In this document: positions 33,198-41,190 of the stretch, piece by piece
How the letters are laid out: each line of letters opens with the position of its first letter
Position numbering within the stretch: position 1 is the first letter of the stretch
Assembly: GCA_023228875.1 (NCBI GenBank)
Contig: JALOAG010000011.1
Span: 1 to 58,612, forward strand
Length of the DNA stretch: 58,612 nt
Source of the DNA: Bacteroidia bacterium
GTDB lineage: Bacteria > Bacteroidota > Bacteroidia > NS11-12g > UBA955
Reading direction: 5' to 3'
Position numbers and translations under genes: made by a program
Notes under the pieces: generated by a model
Databases searched by the model: none
The model's input: the letters and a program-made list of their open reading frames with translations, nothing else
Told to the model about the DNA's origin: nothing

Positions 33198-34289
33198 ATG
33201 TTAAAAAAAGCACATGACAATCGCCCAGCATTCGCTCATTATAATTCAGGTAAATATTCAGTTAAAAGTATGTTCCCTGAACGCTATCGTTTAATGACAA
33301 GCGCTCAACGCAAGGCACACGACGCTAGTTTCACTTTTTTATCAAATAATCTTGCCAAAATTGATAAAGAGATTTATAAACCTTTACTAAATATTACTTA
33401 TGTCGAAGACGCCAAAGGCTGTATCGAAGTTGGTAATGAATTAGTAGATGCGGTTGAATTCTACTCCAGTGACTACACTGGGTTAGCTGATACCGTTAAT
33501 AACATCTTCGGGGCAAAGGGAGATATTATCCCACGCGTCACCGGAGGTTTAATCCAAGGTCGCTTACCTGTATATAACTTCGAACTCGCTTATGAATTTA
33601 AATTCGTCGAGTTAGAAAAATTAGCAGGTAAAAATACCCCATTCGCTATTGAACAAGTTTATATTGACATGGTTAACGCGGGTTGGGATTTATTTGTTAA
33701 TAGAATGTTCTACACCGGCATCGGCGGTGAAGGTGGTTTATTAAATCATAGCGCCGTTAAAGTTTATACCTTACCAGGTGTTACGAGCGCGACTATTCAT
33801 ACTGTTGATGACGCAGTCTTAATTGCCGCGTTCAACACGATGATTAAAAACCATCTCGTAGCAACAAACTATAACATCAATACCTTACCGGATCGGGTTA
33901 TCGTTCCAACAGCTATTGCAGAAACATTAGCAAACCGTGTCTCACCGATGTACACTGATTACCTTATCAACTTCTTAAGCACGCACAATTTAGCGACAGC
34001 AACAGCGCGCGCAAACGGAATTGAAGGGCATCGGTTAGAAATCGTTGGTCGGGCACAAGCTGATGACTTAGGTGTCGCAGACAAAGGACGTTTAACACTT
34101 TACAAACGTGATATTAAGTTCTTAAAACTTCATATTCCATTTGACTTTAAATCGTTCCATACCGCACCTGATATGACATCAATGGCTTACGTCACTTTAT
34201 TCGTTGGTCAAGTTGCACAAGTTCAACTTCCTTATAACGAAAGCAGTGACACGCACGGAGCAGTTTCTTATTACGACCTCGCCTCCTAA
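33198..34289 (+). CDS. Major capsid protein (DUF2184-like), 363 aa
   Basis: AAGGAGG site. The sequence YKPLLNITYVEDAKGCIEVG, later GDIIPRVTGGLIQGRLPVYN, and the C-terminal FKSFHTAPDMTSMAYVTLFV fit the DUF2184 capsid family (HK97 fold). A strong terminator follows, as expected for the most expressed virion gene. The likely substrate of the prohead protease at 39975, which is placed far downstream. Confidence 0.8.
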   Translation: MLKKAHDNRPAFAHYNSGKYSVKSMFPERYRLMTSAQRKAHDASFTFLSNNLAKIDKEIYKPLLNITYVEDAKGCIEVGNELVDAVEFYSSDYTGLADTVNNIFGAKGDIIPRVTGGLIQGRLPVYNFELAYEFKFVELEKLAGKNTPFAIEQVYIDMVNAGWDLFVNRMFYTGIGGEGGLLNHSAVKVYTLPGVTSATIHTVDDAVLIAAFNTMIKNHLVATNYNINTLPDRVIVPTAIAETLANRVSPMYTDYLINFLSTHNLATATARANGIEGHRLEIVGRAQADDLGVADKGRLTLYKRDIKFLKLHIPFDFKSFHTAPDMTSMAYVTLFVGQVAQVQLPYNESSDTHGAVSYYDLAS

Positions 34290-34312
34290 TTAGAATTGAT
34301 TAAATATTAACC

Positions 34313-34342
34313 AAAAAGATCTCTTCGGAGATCTTTTTTTTT
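34313..34342 (+). terminator. Rho-independent terminator (UUCG loop)
   Basis: AAAAAGATCTC-TTCG-GAGATCTTTTTTTTTT: 11-bp stem, stable TTCG tetraloop and a long T run, 23 nt after the capsid stop codon. Confidence 0.95.
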
Positions 34343-34378
34343 GCCATATATATAAAAGAGCAAAAAATCAAATATCGC

Positions 34379-34407
34379 TTGACTTATATATACTTATAGT
34401 GTATAAT
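34379..34407 (+). promoter_or_regulatory. Promoter TTGACT-17-TATAAT
   Basis: -35 TTGACT (34379-34384), 17-nt spacer, -10 TATAAT (34402-34407). Restarts transcription after the capsid terminator; context AATATCGCTTGAC is the same as at 53564-53576. Confidence 0.85.
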
Positions 34408-34469
34408 AAATATATATAAAAGTATTAAAGGTTTTGCCTGATTTATTAATGACGAAGGAGGAACAGTTT

Positions 34470-34838
34470 ATGTCATTACGAATTAGCGCCGAACGCACTT
34501 TTACGGTCATGAAAGAATTAAATTACCGTGACAACAGTTTAAATCCGGATACGGCGCGCAGCAGCGACGGTAATTATACCCGGGTGGCAGTTTTGGATCC
34601 GGTTATGATCACTTTTCGCAAGGGGTTACACGAGTATACCGATAAGGACTTGCTTAACAATTTCGCAGGTGAGCCAATCGAAAGTATTTTAGAGTGGCCA
34701 ACAGTAAGAGCCTTTATCCGGCGCGGGATTATTATTGTCGCTACCGGTATTTTAGGAGCCGATGAAGAACCTGTGGTAAAAACGAAAGTTAAGAAACCAG
34801 TTAAGTTTCAACCTGCCCCTGAAGAAAAAGAAGCCTAA
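34470..34838 (+). CDS. Hypothetical protein after capsid, 122 aa
   Basis: Start ATG 34470 with AAGGAGGA 10 nt upstream; the frame extends to a TTG at 34434 without a site. Small protein with RKGLHEYTDKDLLNNFAGEP and an acidic/basic end. Its own promoter and terminator make it a single-gene unit between capsid and neck genes. Possibly a head or internal protein. Confidence 0.6.
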   Translation: MSLRISAERTFTVMKELNYRDNSLNPDTARSSDGNYTRVAVLDPVMITFRKGLHEYTDKDLLNNFAGEPIESILEWPTVRAFIRRGIIIVATGILGADEEPVVKTKVKKPVKFQPAPEEKEA

Positions 34839-34844
34839 AAGCGC

Positions 34845-34880
34845 GCCCCGGGACAAAAATAACTCCCGGGGCTTACTTTT
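34845..34880 (+). terminator. Probable rho-independent terminator
   Basis: GCCCCGGGA (34845-34853) with TCCCGGGGC (34864-34872), then TTACTTTTAC, directly after the stop codon at 34838. Confidence 0.75.
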
Positions 34881-34916
34881 ACGGTGGTTATTCTTTTTTA
34901 TCACCACGAATTATAT

Positions 34917-34922
34917 TATAAT
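34917..34922 (+). promoter_or_regulatory. TATAAT box before the neck genes
   Basis: TATAAT 19 nt before ATG 34942, followed by AGGAGG; no clear -35 box. Confidence 0.4.
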
Positions 34923-34941
34923 ATATATATAGGAGGTTTAT

Positions 34942-35442
34942 ATGTATAACAATAATCGTTACCCTTTCCCGAAAGTTATCCGCCCGCGCGTTAGTCGTAA
35001 AAATCCGCAGTTCACGCTTCGGCAGTTTACTTTATTTATACCAGCGATGAAACAATTTGTAGAAACTGAGCGGGGTCGAGAAGTTTTCGATATTTATAAA
35101 CCGATCGCTAATAGCAAAGTTTTCCATTCAATGATGGGAGACGAATGGCAAATGGCTATGGCCTTATGTATTGCACATTATATTTCTCTATGGGCACAGA
35201 ATGCGACGCTTGCTGAACGCGGCGCAGGTGCCACGATTTCCGCGGTTGCTGCTTTAGGCCAACCTAAAGGTTTATTAACCAGCCTCTCAGTAGGTGAAGT
35301 GAGTAAATCTTATGATTTCTCGCATACGATGCATGAGAAAGGTATTGATACTATTTTTTGGAACCAGACCGAATATGGGAGACAATTTTATGCTATTTGG
35401 GCCCCGAAACAACCACTTGGAATTGGTTTAGTAGGAGGCTAA
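34942..35442 (+). CDS. Head-tail adaptor / head completion protein (DUF4054-like), 166 aa
   Basis: The central part MALCIAHYISLWAQNA, then SLSVGEVSKSYDF and the C-terminal WNQTEYGRQFYAIW fit the DUF4054 pattern: helix with AH, then G-x-S, then T-x-YG near the end. Proteins of this type sit under the portal. First of three overlapping neck genes. Confidence 0.7.
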   Translation: MYNNNRYPFPKVIRPRVSRKNPQFTLRQFTLFIPAMKQFVETERGREVFDIYKPIANSKVFHSMMGDEWQMAMALCIAHYISLWAQNATLAERGAGATISAVAALGQPKGLLTSLSVGEVSKSYDFSHTMHEKGIDTIFWNQTEYGRQFYAIWAPKQPLGIGLVGG

Positions 35443-35443
35443 T

Positions 35444-35881
35444 ATGAACAACGATTATATTGATTATCGTGACCCAGAAATATATGGTAAGCTCGATGAT
35501 GTGATCGAGGCTTTTTCTTATGACTTTTGGGTTTTTGTTAAATCACCGAAAGGATTAAACCCGGAAGGAGCGATGACATATAATCGTCGTAAGTATAAAA
35601 TAAGAGGTTCGCTACAAGCGTGGAAAAAGACTTATAGATACGGCGAAGGCGAGAACGCTAATACCAGTGTGCGCACTGGGAAGTTCTATTGTAAGTATAA
35701 TGTTAAATTAAACGTAGGTGATATTATACAAAAACACGATATGCATTTCCGGGTAACCGAAGTAGAAGATTATGATTACGGTGGTGTTCGGCAGTATATC
35801 ATCGAGCGCTTGGGTTACGAGGAAATTATTACATATAATTTTGATGAATATGTTGAGGAGCGATTTGACGATCAAGTATGA
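35444..35881 (+). CDS. Neck protein (stopper-like), 145 aa
   Basis: Beta-rich protein with FYCKYNVKLNVGDIIQKHD and HFRVTEVEDYDYGGVRQYII, compatible with head-closure (stopper) proteins. Between the DUF4054-like adaptor and the tail-terminator-like gene, as expected. Overlaps the next gene by 4 nt. Confidence 0.6.
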   Translation: MNNDYIDYRDPEIYGKLDDVIEAFSYDFWVFVKSPKGLNPEGAMTYNRRKYKIRGSLQAWKKTYRYGEGENANTSVRTGKFYCKYNVKLNVGDIIQKHDMHFRVTEVEDYDYGGVRQYIIERLGYEEIITYNFDEYVEERFDDQV

Positions 35882-36444
35882 TTACTATAAGTATATTAAG
35901 ACAAATTATGCGACAATTATTATGGAAAATTGTTGATCAAGAAAAAATTGAATATGATGATATTCGTTATTTAAAGGCTGATGCAGGTCAATTTCCGATG
36001 CGTATTACCAAAAACAAGATAGGTAACAAAGAAGAAATTAAAACAGTTCCTTATATACCAGAAAGCGATAATTTTATTTTATTTGATGTCGTACCTAAAG
36101 AAAATGTGGCCTACGAGAGCGATGAGAAGGGTTCTTCATCAATGTGGTCTTTTGACTTGGTTGTTAATCTTTACGGGCGCGATAGCGATTCTTTTGTTCA
36201 ATTCATGATTGTTTATTTACAACATTATGAAGTAACCAAATGGCTAAATGAACAACTCATAAGCGTATTTAAATTACCTGATGAAATTAATGTAGTTGAT
36301 GGTTTTGAAAACCAACAGTGGTGGATGAGGAGACGTTTTATTATTAATCTTAATATTGCTCAGTCGGTTGATTTTAAAGAAAAGGACAAATTGATTCAAA
36401 TTGATGGAGTTAATATAAATATCGAAGAAGGGTTAAATAAGTAA
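35878..36444 (+). CDS. Tail terminator-like neck protein, 188 aa
   Basis: A helix at the N-terminus, then a beta domain with SMWSFDLVVNLYGRDS and QWWMRRRFIINLNIAQ. Third gene of the neck group, where the tail terminator usually lies. Overlaps the next (repeat protein) gene by one base. Confidence 0.55.
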   Translation: MITISILRQIMRQLLWKIVDQEKIEYDDIRYLKADAGQFPMRITKNKIGNKEEIKTVPYIPESDNFILFDVVPKENVAYESDEKGSSSMWSFDLVVNLYGRDSDSFVQFMIVYLQHYEVTKWLNEQLISVFKLPDEINVVDGFENQQWWMRRRFIINLNIAQSVDFKEKDKLIQIDGVNINIEEGLNK

Positions 36445-39400
36445 TGTCATATTGTAAGCGGAAATCCAATGCGGTAACGCTTGATCCAAATAGCGCAACC
36501 CTTGTCAACGGATCGAGGGTATTTTCTCACTACTGGTGCGAGCCAGATACTGTTTTTCCTCTCGGTTCTGGTACTTTTGCGTCTTATGATTTACCTCCTG
36601 GTCATGCGAAATTAAATACCGGGGACGCTATCGTAGGGTGGCGAATTGGAGCGGGCCCTTATGCTTTTACTCCTTACACGCAGTTGGCGTGGTCTCAGAT
36701 GGAGGCTGGTAATCCTATTAATTTTAGCATAGCTTCAGGAAATAGCTCTCATTTAGATAAGTCTAAAATAGATCAGTTATTAAGAACCAATAACAGCATA
36801 TATCCTATTTTTAATAGTACTCGTTTTGGTATTTCTTTTGATTTGGACGGCGGTGTATGGACCGGGGCCGCGCCTTCTGGTATTACGTACGCCTTCGGTG
36901 CCGCCCCTACGTTCAATCCTGGGGTAGGTAGGTGGAAAAATGGGTACGCTACCAACGGGTGGCAAGTGCGTCGAGGTATTCTAGATTTTGTGGATATCGT
37001 GGATTATAATTTGCCTCCATACATTGCCGGTCCCCTTACATTAACAGCTCTCTGGGAGCCGATTGTTTATAATATTACTTATATTATGAACGGAGGTTCA
37101 GGTTGTAGTAATACTACTTATACGGTTGAAACCGAAACGTTTAATCTATGTACGAGCGCTTCTCGCACTGGTTACACTTTTGGGGGTTGGTATAAAGAGG
37201 CCGCTCTCATAAACAAAGTTACCGAGGTACCCAAAGGAAGTACTAATCATAAAACTTTTTATGCGAAATGGCATGCGCTTAATTATAATATTACTTATTA
37301 TTTAAACGGTGGCACAAATAATAGTAATAATAAAACATCTTATACCATTGAAACCGAAACATTTAATTTGCTTAACCCTTCACGTGAAAATTATGATTTT
37401 GCAGGGTGGTATGATAATGCTAATTTTACTGGTAACCCTATTACTCAAATTGTTCAGGGTAGTACTGGTCACCGGTCTTTTTATGCAAAATGGGTACCGA
37501 CAGTTTATACTATTTCTTACGTAGATGGTGGCGGATGCGCTGAACATGCTTACACGGTTGAATCGGGTGAAACGACGTTGTGTACAAGTGCCACGAGATC
37601 TGGTTATACTTTTAAAGGTTGGTATGACAATCCCAGTTTTAATGGGAGCTCCACAACGCAAATACCAGCAGGCAGTGCAGGTAATAAAACCTTTTATGCG
37701 AAGTGGGAAGCAATTAATTATAGTATTACTTATTATTTGGACGGTGGCTCCAGCAATCCAGATAACCCTGTTACTTATAACATTGAAACAAATACTTTTG
37801 ATTTATTTCCTTCATCAAAAATGGGATATAATTTCGATGGCTGGTATGCCAATAGCAACTTCAGCGGCGACCCAGTGGCGCAAATTGTTAAAGGAAGTAC
37901 TGGTAATAAAACTTTTTATGCAAAATGGGAAATAATCACTTATAATATTACTTATGATTTAAAAGGAGGCTTAGGCTGTAGTAACCGTACTTATACAATT
38001 GAATCTGAAACGATTACCCTGTGCGTACCGACGAAAACCGGTTATGCTTTTGATGGCTGGTATGATGTTAATAATAAAGTCACTAATATTCCAGCAGGTA
38101 GTATTGGGGATCGTTCATATTATGCAAAATGGAATATAATCAATTATAATATTACGTATAACATGAACGGGGGTTCGGGTTGTAATAATACCATTTATAC
38201 GGTTGAGTCCGGGTTAGTTAACCTGTGCACGAATGTGTCTCGTATAGGATATACTTTTAAAGGTTGGTATGACAATGCCAGTTTTAACGGGAACCCTATA
38301 ATACAAATACCAGCAGGTAGTGTAGGTAATAAAATCTTTTATGCGAAGTGGGAAATAATTACTTATAACATTGCTTATAATTTAAATGGCGGTTCCAGCC
38401 ATCCAGATAACCTTGCCACTTATAACATTGAAACAAATACTTTTAATTTACTTCCTTCATCAAAGGTGGGATATAATTTCGATGGTTGGTATGATAGTAA
38501 CAATAATAAGGTAACACAAATAACCAAAGGCAGCGTGGGGGATATAACGTTATCAGCGCGCTGGTCCCTCGTAACTTATAATATAACTTATAACATGAGC
38601 GGGGGTTTGGGTTGTAGTAACCGCACTTATACAATTGAATCTGAAACGGTTGTTTTGTGCACAACTATTGAAAAAACCGGTTACACTTTCGATGGTTGGT
38701 ATACCAATAGCAACTTCAGCGGTGGTATAGTAACAGAAATTAGTAAAGGAAGTACTGGTAACAAAACTTTTTATGCAAAATGGGGCGCGGTTACTTATGA
38801 TATCACCTATCACTTGGGAGGAGGTACCAACCACGGATCTAATCCCCTTAATTACACGATTGAACAAGTACCTATTACTTTACAAAATGCTTCGCGTGCA
38901 GGGTATTCTTTTGAGGGCTGGTATAAAGAAGAGAGCTTCATAAATAAAGTTACAAATATTCCTGCAGGTAGCACGGGTAATAAAACCTTTTATGCGAAGT
39001 GGTCAGTTGTCGATTATAACATTATTTATTATTTAAACGGTGGTACTAATCCCTCTTCTAATAAAGACGGGTACACGGTTGAACAATTACCTTCCACGTT
39101 ACACGACGCCTCGCGCCCGGGGTATGCTTTTAAAGGTTGGTATGATAATGTTAGTTTTAATGGGAACCCTATAACACAAATACCAGCAGGTAGTACGGGT
39201 AATAAAATCTTTTATGCGAAGTGGGAAATAATTACTTACAATGTCACCTATAATATGAACGAGGGTAACGGTTGTAGTGACCGTACTTATACAGTTGAGA
39301 CGCCGACGTTTAATTTATGTACAAGCGTTTCTCGTACAGGGTACTGGTTTAAGGGCTGGTATGACAATGCCGGTTTTAACGGGAACCCTGTTACACAGGT

Positions 39401-39914
39401 TCTCAAAGGCAGCACGGGCAATAAAATCTTTTATGCGAAGTGGCAAAAGCGTGCCGCGCGCGTGGTGCTGTATAATAAATATATTCAATATAAAACCGGC
39501 AAGGTTCATGAAGTTAATGTTAATCCTAACCCTACCAAACTGTTTGAGTATGATGAAGATATAATCATTAATTTAAGTAACATGGCTCTTCTTGATAAGA
39601 AAAAAGGTTCTATTTGGTCTTACCGATTTATCGGGTGGACAAAAGACGGGACTCGTTATACCGACGATGCTTATAATACACCCTCATATTCTTATATCGA
39701 AGGAAATAATAATATTACTCACGGTTTAGGTAAAATGGGATCCTTGCCCAACGCCGTTGATGGCACAATAAATAACGAAGTATATTATGCTGTATGGGAA
39801 CGGTATAAGAGCGGCATAAAGAAAAACAATAAGGACCTGGTTATATATAAAGGTGATACTAAATTAAAGAAAATAACAAAAGGATCAGTTATTATTTGGG
39901 AAAAACCTAAATAA
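36444..39914 (+). CDS. Giant InlB B-repeat (Flg_new) protein, 1156 aa
   Basis: Residues 1-206 are unassigned and Gly/aromatic-rich. Residues 207-1002 consist of 11 tandem repeats of about 72 residues with the core YNITYxxNGG ... GYxFxGWYxN ... GSxGxKxFYAKW, the Listeria-Bacteroides (InlB B) repeat. The last 150 residues form another beta domain. Such repeats make rod-like adhesive proteins. Translation is coupled to the neck genes, so the product is probably on the virion, perhaps a head or neck fibre that binds surfaces (inference). No signal peptide or anchor is present. Confidence 0.85.
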   Translation: MSYCKRKSNAVTLDPNSATLVNGSRVFSHYWCEPDTVFPLGSGTFASYDLPPGHAKLNTGDAIVGWRIGAGPYAFTPYTQLAWSQMEAGNPINFSIASGNSSHLDKSKIDQLLRTNNSIYPIFNSTRFGISFDLDGGVWTGAAPSGITYAFGAAPTFNPGVGRWKNGYATNGWQVRRGILDFVDIVDYNLPPYIAGPLTLTALWEPIVYNITYIMNGGSGCSNTTYTVETETFNLCTSASRTGYTFGGWYKEAALINKVTEVPKGSTNHKTFYAKWHALNYNITYYLNGGTNNSNNKTSYTIETETFNLLNPSRENYDFAGWYDNANFTGNPITQIVQGSTGHRSFYAKWVPTVYTISYVDGGGCAEHAYTVESGETTLCTSATRSGYTFKGWYDNPSFNGSSTTQIPAGSAGNKTFYAKWEAINYSITYYLDGGSSNPDNPVTYNIETNTFDLFPSSKMGYNFDGWYANSNFSGDPVAQIVKGSTGNKTFYAKWEIITYNITYDLKGGLGCSNRTYTIESETITLCVPTKTGYAFDGWYDVNNKVTNIPAGSIGDRSYYAKWNIINYNITYNMNGGSGCNNTIYTVESGLVNLCTNVSRIGYTFKGWYDNASFNGNPIIQIPAGSVGNKIFYAKWEIITYNIAYNLNGGSSHPDNLATYNIETNTFNLLPSSKVGYNFDGWYDSNNNKVTQITKGSVGDITLSARWSLVTYNITYNMSGGLGCSNRTYTIESETVVLCTTIEKTGYTFDGWYTNSNFSGGIVTEISKGSTGNKTFYAKWGAVTYDITYHLGGGTNHGSNPLNYTIEQVPITLQNASRAGYSFEGWYKEESFINKVTNIPAGSTGNKTFYAKWSVVDYNIIYYLNGGTNPSSNKDGYTVEQLPSTLHDASRPGYAFKGWYDNVSFNGNPITQIPAGSTGNKIFYAKWEIITYNVTYNMNEGNGCSDRTYTVETPTFNLCTSVSRTGYWFKGWYDNAGFNGNPVTQVLKGSTGNKIFYAKWQKRAARVVLYNKYIQYKTGKVHEVNVNPNPTKLFEYDEDIIINLSNMALLDKKKGSIWSYRFIGWTKDGTRYTDDAYNTPSYSYIEGNNNITHGLGKMGSLPNAVDGTINNEVYYAVWERYKSGIKKNNKDLVIYKGDTKLKKITKGSVIIWEKPK
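37062..39449 (+). repeat. Eleven tandem InlB-type repeats, about 216 bp each
   Basis: Repeats alternate between a type with two cysteines (GC... and LC; numbers 1, 3, 5, 6, 8, 11) and a cysteine-free type (2, 4, 7, 9, 10). Several units share long stretches of the same DNA, for example around GGTTGGTATGACAATGCCAG, which points to recent duplication or recombination among units. Confidence 0.85.
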
Positions 39915-39939
39915 TGATGAATTTTTACTAAAAATAGTA

Positions 39940-39945
39940 TATAAT
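39940..39945 (+). promoter_or_regulatory. TATAAT box before the prohead protease gene
   Basis: TATAAT 29 nt before ATG 39975, after the end of the repeat gene; no recognisable -35 box. Confidence 0.35.
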
Positions 39946-39974
39946 AATAATAATAAAGAGAAGAGGTATAAATT

Positions 39975-41171
39975 ATGAAATATGTATATGAAGCAAAGTT
40001 ATCTGAGCATATCGCACGCGATAATATCGGCCAACTTATTTGTACTGATGTTCCTATCGCACGCAGTGGATCCCAGGACTATTTAGAAGATGAAATCAAT
40101 GGTAACGGGTCTACCCGTATTATTAAATTACAACGGCCGTGGCAAGTGGTTAAAGAATCCGCTCCTTCATTTGAAGGTAAGCCCTTTATTAAGGGCCACC
40201 CTGCAGATGATGTTACGGTTGAAAATATTAAAGCTTTACAAGGAGGGCACGTACAAAACGTGCGCGCTGATGATGAAAAAGAAATGTTAATAGCGGATAT
40301 CGTTGTTAGTGATCCGAAAATGATTGAATTAATCGAAACCAAAAAAATGCGTGATATCTCGTGCGGTTATTTTTATTCCGCAGAAGGCCACGTTGTTACT
40401 AAAATTGTCGGTGAGCACGTTGCACTTGTTGAAGAAGGTCGCGCGGGCAATACGCGGATTTTGGACGCTTTGCGCCAACGATTTGATACTTTTTTAACAG
40501 AAATGCCTGTTACAGAAGCAAAAGTCGGTGACTGGTTATATTTAACGAATGCTGATGGCGACTATAGTTTTGTAGAAGTTATTAAAATCATCAAGCGCGG
40601 TACGCAGCGATTATTATTAATTACTGATCATATTTCAAAATCTGTTGCTTTCACTTTTGATGAAAATGACGTCGTAAAGGGTTTGATTCGCGATATTGTA
40701 GAAGTTGAATATAAAGATCCTACCGAGGAAGAAATAAAAAAAGAAATCAGCCAAAAACTCGGTGATACCGATCGCAAAATTAGACGGCTTGCTCTAAATA
40801 AAGAAAAATATGATCGGTTTAAAAAAGCTTTCGATTATCGTTATGATTTTACTACTGATCAAGAATATAATAAACCTTCAATTGCGCAGTTGAACAAATG
40901 GCTACGACACGAGGATAAAAAAGTGGCTGACCGCGAAAAGGTCTCGCTTTACAATTATGGTATTTTTAATAAGGATGACGAACTCGTAGCATATGTCGCA
41001 ATCGACCGGAATATGGAAAAGGGTACTGTTATCCAACGCTCGCTCGCTGCTGTTTTTACAAGCGACAACTGGGAAGAGATTTTAGAGAAGAGTTATATTA
41101 GAAGTTTAAAGAAGGAGATTGCTAACTTCGGTTACATTAAAGCACTTCATAATAAAACATGGCTAAATTAA
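39975..41171 (+). CDS. Prohead protease (DUF2213-like) with C-terminal extension, 398 aa
   Basis: Residues 40-150 read RPWQVVKESAPSFEGKPF, then KGHP, LIADIVVSDPKMIELIE and MRDISCGYF, the pattern of DUF2213 prohead proteases (His in KGHP, Ser in ISCGY as likely catalytic residues). The enzyme would cut scaffold and capsid proteins during head maturation. The last 190 residues are charged and helical and not part of the usual domain; they may be scaffold-like or a second function. Placed 6 kb downstream of the capsid gene, after the repeat protein, which is unusual. Confidence 0.75.
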   Translation: MKYVYEAKLSEHIARDNIGQLICTDVPIARSGSQDYLEDEINGNGSTRIIKLQRPWQVVKESAPSFEGKPFIKGHPADDVTVENIKALQGGHVQNVRADDEKEMLIADIVVSDPKMIELIETKKMRDISCGYFYSAEGHVVTKIVGEHVALVEEGRAGNTRILDALRQRFDTFLTEMPVTEAKVGDWLYLTNADGDYSFVEVIKIIKRGTQRLLLITDHISKSVAFTFDENDVVKGLIRDIVEVEYKDPTEEEIKKEISQKLGDTDRKIRRLALNKEKYDRFKKAFDYRYDFTTDQEYNKPSIAQLNKWLRHEDKKVADREKVSLYNYGIFNKDDELVAYVAIDRNMEKGTVIQRSLAAVFTSDNWEEILEKSYIRSLKKEIANFGYIKALHNKTWLN

Positions 41172-41190
41172 TTAGAAAAGGAGGATCAGC

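Noticed and set aside
37062..39449. CRISPR or non-coding tandem repeat
   Set aside because: The repeats are in frame, about 216 bp long, and encode well-formed InlB-type units.
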